Shown here piece by piece: positions 6,165 to 7,622 of a stretch of 7,622 bases of DNA. The notes below the pieces were generated by a model. The model worked only from the letters and a program-made list of their open reading frames with translations. It was not told where the DNA came from and did not search any database. How positions within the stretch are numbered: the first letter of the stretch is position 1; every line of letters starts with the position of its first letter. Made by a program: the position numbers and the translations under genes. The stretch comes from Anaerolineales bacterium (GTDB taxonomy: Bacteria > Chloroflexota > Anaerolineae > Anaerolineales > Villigracilaceae). The stretch spans positions 1 to 7,622 of the forward strand of contig JAQTWR010000120.1 of assembly GCA_028689195.1 (NCBI GenBank), read 5' to 3'.

Positions 6165-7622
6165 TTACTTCAAAATCAAATATCCTAAAATTACCACCAC
6201 GCCCAACATGACGGAGAGCGCGTATGAACGCACAAAGCCATTTTGAATTTTACGCATGTTCGCGGAAGCCCATTGAGTTACATCGCCGAGCCAGTTGGCG
6301 AACGCGTCAATGCCTTTTTGATCGGCGTATTCGTTCAACGCGATTCCGCTGAGCCAGTTATATGTTCCCGCGATAACCGTATCATGCACAAAGTCGTGCC
6401 AGAAGCGCCAGTCAATCACATCCGCGAGAAATTGGGAAACCTTCTTGAACGGATTGATGACAAGCGCGAAGTAGCCTTCATCCACGAACCATTTGTTTTC
6501 CATGCCGGTGAAGATAAACCCGAGCGGCTTCTTGAGCGGGTCAATTTGCCCCGCCTTGAGCGGATTGCGTCCGTACAACAGCCACGAAACGAAGATGGCA
6601 AGCAGCGCCAACGCGGTGGAAACGCCCGCGACTTGTAAATTGAGCGGAAGTCCTTCCACCTCGCCAAGCGTGTGACCCAGCCAATGAGTCAAATTGTGGA
6701 AACCTTCAAAAGGAAGATTCAATGCGCCGCCGAGAATGGATAAAGCCGCAAGAACCATCAGCGGAACGGTCATCACCTTGGGGCTTTCTTGCGCGTGCTT
6801 GGCGGCGTCGGTGCGCGCCTCGCCGAAGAAGACCATCCAGATTTGGCGTCCCATATAGAAAGCTGTGAGGAACGCGGCAAAGGTCAACTGCCAGTAAACG
6901 CTGGGGAAGTGCAAACTTGCGTCGAGCAAAATTTCATCTTTCGACCAGAAACCCGCGAAAGGGAAAATTCCCGCGAGCGCCAGCGTGCCGATGATATACA
7001 GCCAGAAAGTAACGGGCATGGTTTTGCGCATCCCGCCCATGTTACGCATGTCGCCCGGGTCGAAGACTTCGCCGTGATCGTCATGACCGCCATGCTTGGA
7101 CTGTGAAGTCTCCTGGCTTCGCCGATGACGGGAGTCATCGGACTCCTTTTTGTGCGCGGCATGATGCGCGTGCGCGTGATGTCCGCGCTCAAGACCGAGA
7201 ATAACCGAACCCGCAGAAAGGAACAACAAAGCCTTGAAGAAGGCGTGCGTCATCAAGTGGAACATGCCCGCCACATATGCGCCCATACCCACCGCCGCAA
7301 CCATGAAGCCGAGTTGGGAAATGGTGGAATACGCGAGGACTTTCTTGATGTCATATTGACCGACGGCAATCGTTGCGGCAAAGAGCGCCGTTCCCGCGCC
7401 GACCATCGCCACGATGTACTGCGCCTGCGGAACAAGCGAATAAAGCGGAGCGGAGCGCGTGACAAGATACACGCCCGCGGTGACCATCGTCGCGGTATGG
7501 ATCAACGCCGAAACGGGAGTGGGACCTGCCATCGCGTCTGGCAGCCAAATGTAGAGCGGAATCTGCGCGGATTTGCCCGCAACGCCGACGAGCATAAAAA
7601 TCGTAATCGCCACAATCACCCA
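6165..7622 (-). CDS. nuoL: NADH-quinone oxidoreductase subunit L, C-terminal part
   Basis: This is the distal antiporter-like subunit of complex I, with the long lateral helix at its C-terminus. The frame stays open to the right edge (TGG at 7620-7622), so 485 residues are visible and about 212 N-terminal residues lie outside; the GTG at 7619 is not the start. Numbering visible residues, K17 in VGVAGKSAQIP, H42 in ALIHTATM, H122, H126 and K130 in FHLMTHAFFKALLF, and K228-D229 in FWSKDEIL match E. coli K229, H254, H334, H338, K342 and K399-D400 (from memory). The offset is constant at 212 up to K130 and then falls by 41, so the intervening loop is about 41 residues longer than in E. coli. That loop holds ten histidines (visible 148-183) and a hairpin-forming segment. 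The C-terminus has QNGFVRSYALSVMLGVV, typical of NuoL. nuoM follows after 69 bp. Confidence 0.96.
   Translation of the reverse strand, partial: WVIVAITIFMLVGVAGKSAQIPLYIWLPDAMAGPTPVSALIHTATMVTAGVYLVTRSAPLYSLVPQAQYIVAMVGAGTALFAATIAVGQYDIKKVLAYSTISQLGFMVAAVGMGAYVAGMFHLMTHAFFKALLFLSAGSVILGLERGHHAHAHHAAHKKESDDSRHRRSQETSQSKHGGHDDHGEVFDPGDMRNMGGMRKTMPVTFWLYIIGTLALAGIFPFAGFWSKDEILLDASLHFPSVYWQLTFAAFLTAFYMGRQIWMVFFGEARTDAAKHAQESPKVMTVPLMVLAALSILGGALNLPFEGFHNLTHWLGHTLGEVEGLPLNLQVAGVSTALALLAIFVSWLLYGRNPLKAGQIDPLKKPLGFIFTGMENKWFVDEGYFALVINPFKKVSQFLADVIDWRFWHDFVHDTVIAGTYNWLSGIALNEYADQKGIDAFANWLGDVTQWASANMRKIQNGFVRSYALSVMLGVVVILGYLILK
7098..7144. repeat. Tandem-hairpin segment inside nuoL, flanked by a 5-bp direct repeat
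   Basis: Two adjacent hairpins with four-base loops lie within the coding region. The first is GAAGTC (7105-7110), TCCT, GGCTTC (7115-7120), which pairs fully as RNA with one G-U. The second is CCGATGAC (7122-7129), GGGA, GTCATCGG (7134-7141), which is perfect over 8 bp. GGACT occurs at 7098-7102 and again at 7140-7144, exactly 42 bp apart, so one repeat period equals 14 codons (visible residues 161-174). Its arrangement is that of a small palindromic insertion with a target duplication, tolerated in frame in a hydrophilic loop. The structure is seen directly; the insertion origin is inferred. Confidence 0.5.

Noticed and set aside
6165..7619. GTG at 7619 as the start of a short NuoL
   Set aside because: The frame remains open to the window edge and the first visible residues match the interior of NuoL, about residue 213 of the E. 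coli protein, so the gene is cut by the window and not shortened.

Overview
The window looks like a chromosomal segment of a respiring bacterium, most probably a member of the Chloroflexota (Anaerolineae-like). That placement is an inference. It rests on the nuoL-nuoM-nuoN order, the histidine-rich loop in NuoL, the moderate GC content and the short G/C-rich palindromes between genes. No rRNA or other marker is present to confirm it.

Layout. At the left edge (1-45, minus) is the first 15 codons of a gene with a good ribosome binding site and a signal-peptide-like start. Upstream of it in the same direction (120-1556, minus) lies a 478-residue protein that resembles GT-B-fold glycosyl- or glycerophosphotransferases. 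A 97-bp divergent intergenic region separates it from a plus-strand calcineurin-like metallophosphoesterase (1654-3003). A perfect 18-bp hairpin with T-tracts on both strands then ends that gene and the convergent nuo operon. The rest of the window (3056-7622, minus) is the 3' end of a complex I operon: nuoL (N-terminus outside the window), nuoM and nuoN. These are the three antiporter-like membrane subunits of proton-pumping NADH:quinone oxidoreductase, and all their proton-channel lysines, glutamates and histidines that I can place are intact.

The less ordinary part is the small repeat structure laid over these genes. Three G/C-rich palindromes of one family sit 3-6 bp after three stop codons (nuoL, nuoM and the transferase gene). 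The two nuo copies fill the gap between stop codon and next Shine-Dalgarno almost identically. One of them, when translated, creates a false 32-residue N-terminal extension of NuoN; the real start is at 4498. The copies also carry four-tract G-quadruplex motifs.

A second, unrelated structure lies inside nuoL. It is a pair of tandem hairpins flanked by a 5-bp direct repeat with a 42-bp (14-codon) period, placed in a loop already enlarged and rich in histidine. It looks like a small palindromic element accepted in frame by an essential membrane subunit. I see no new multi-gene system here; these repeat observations are the items most worth checking.
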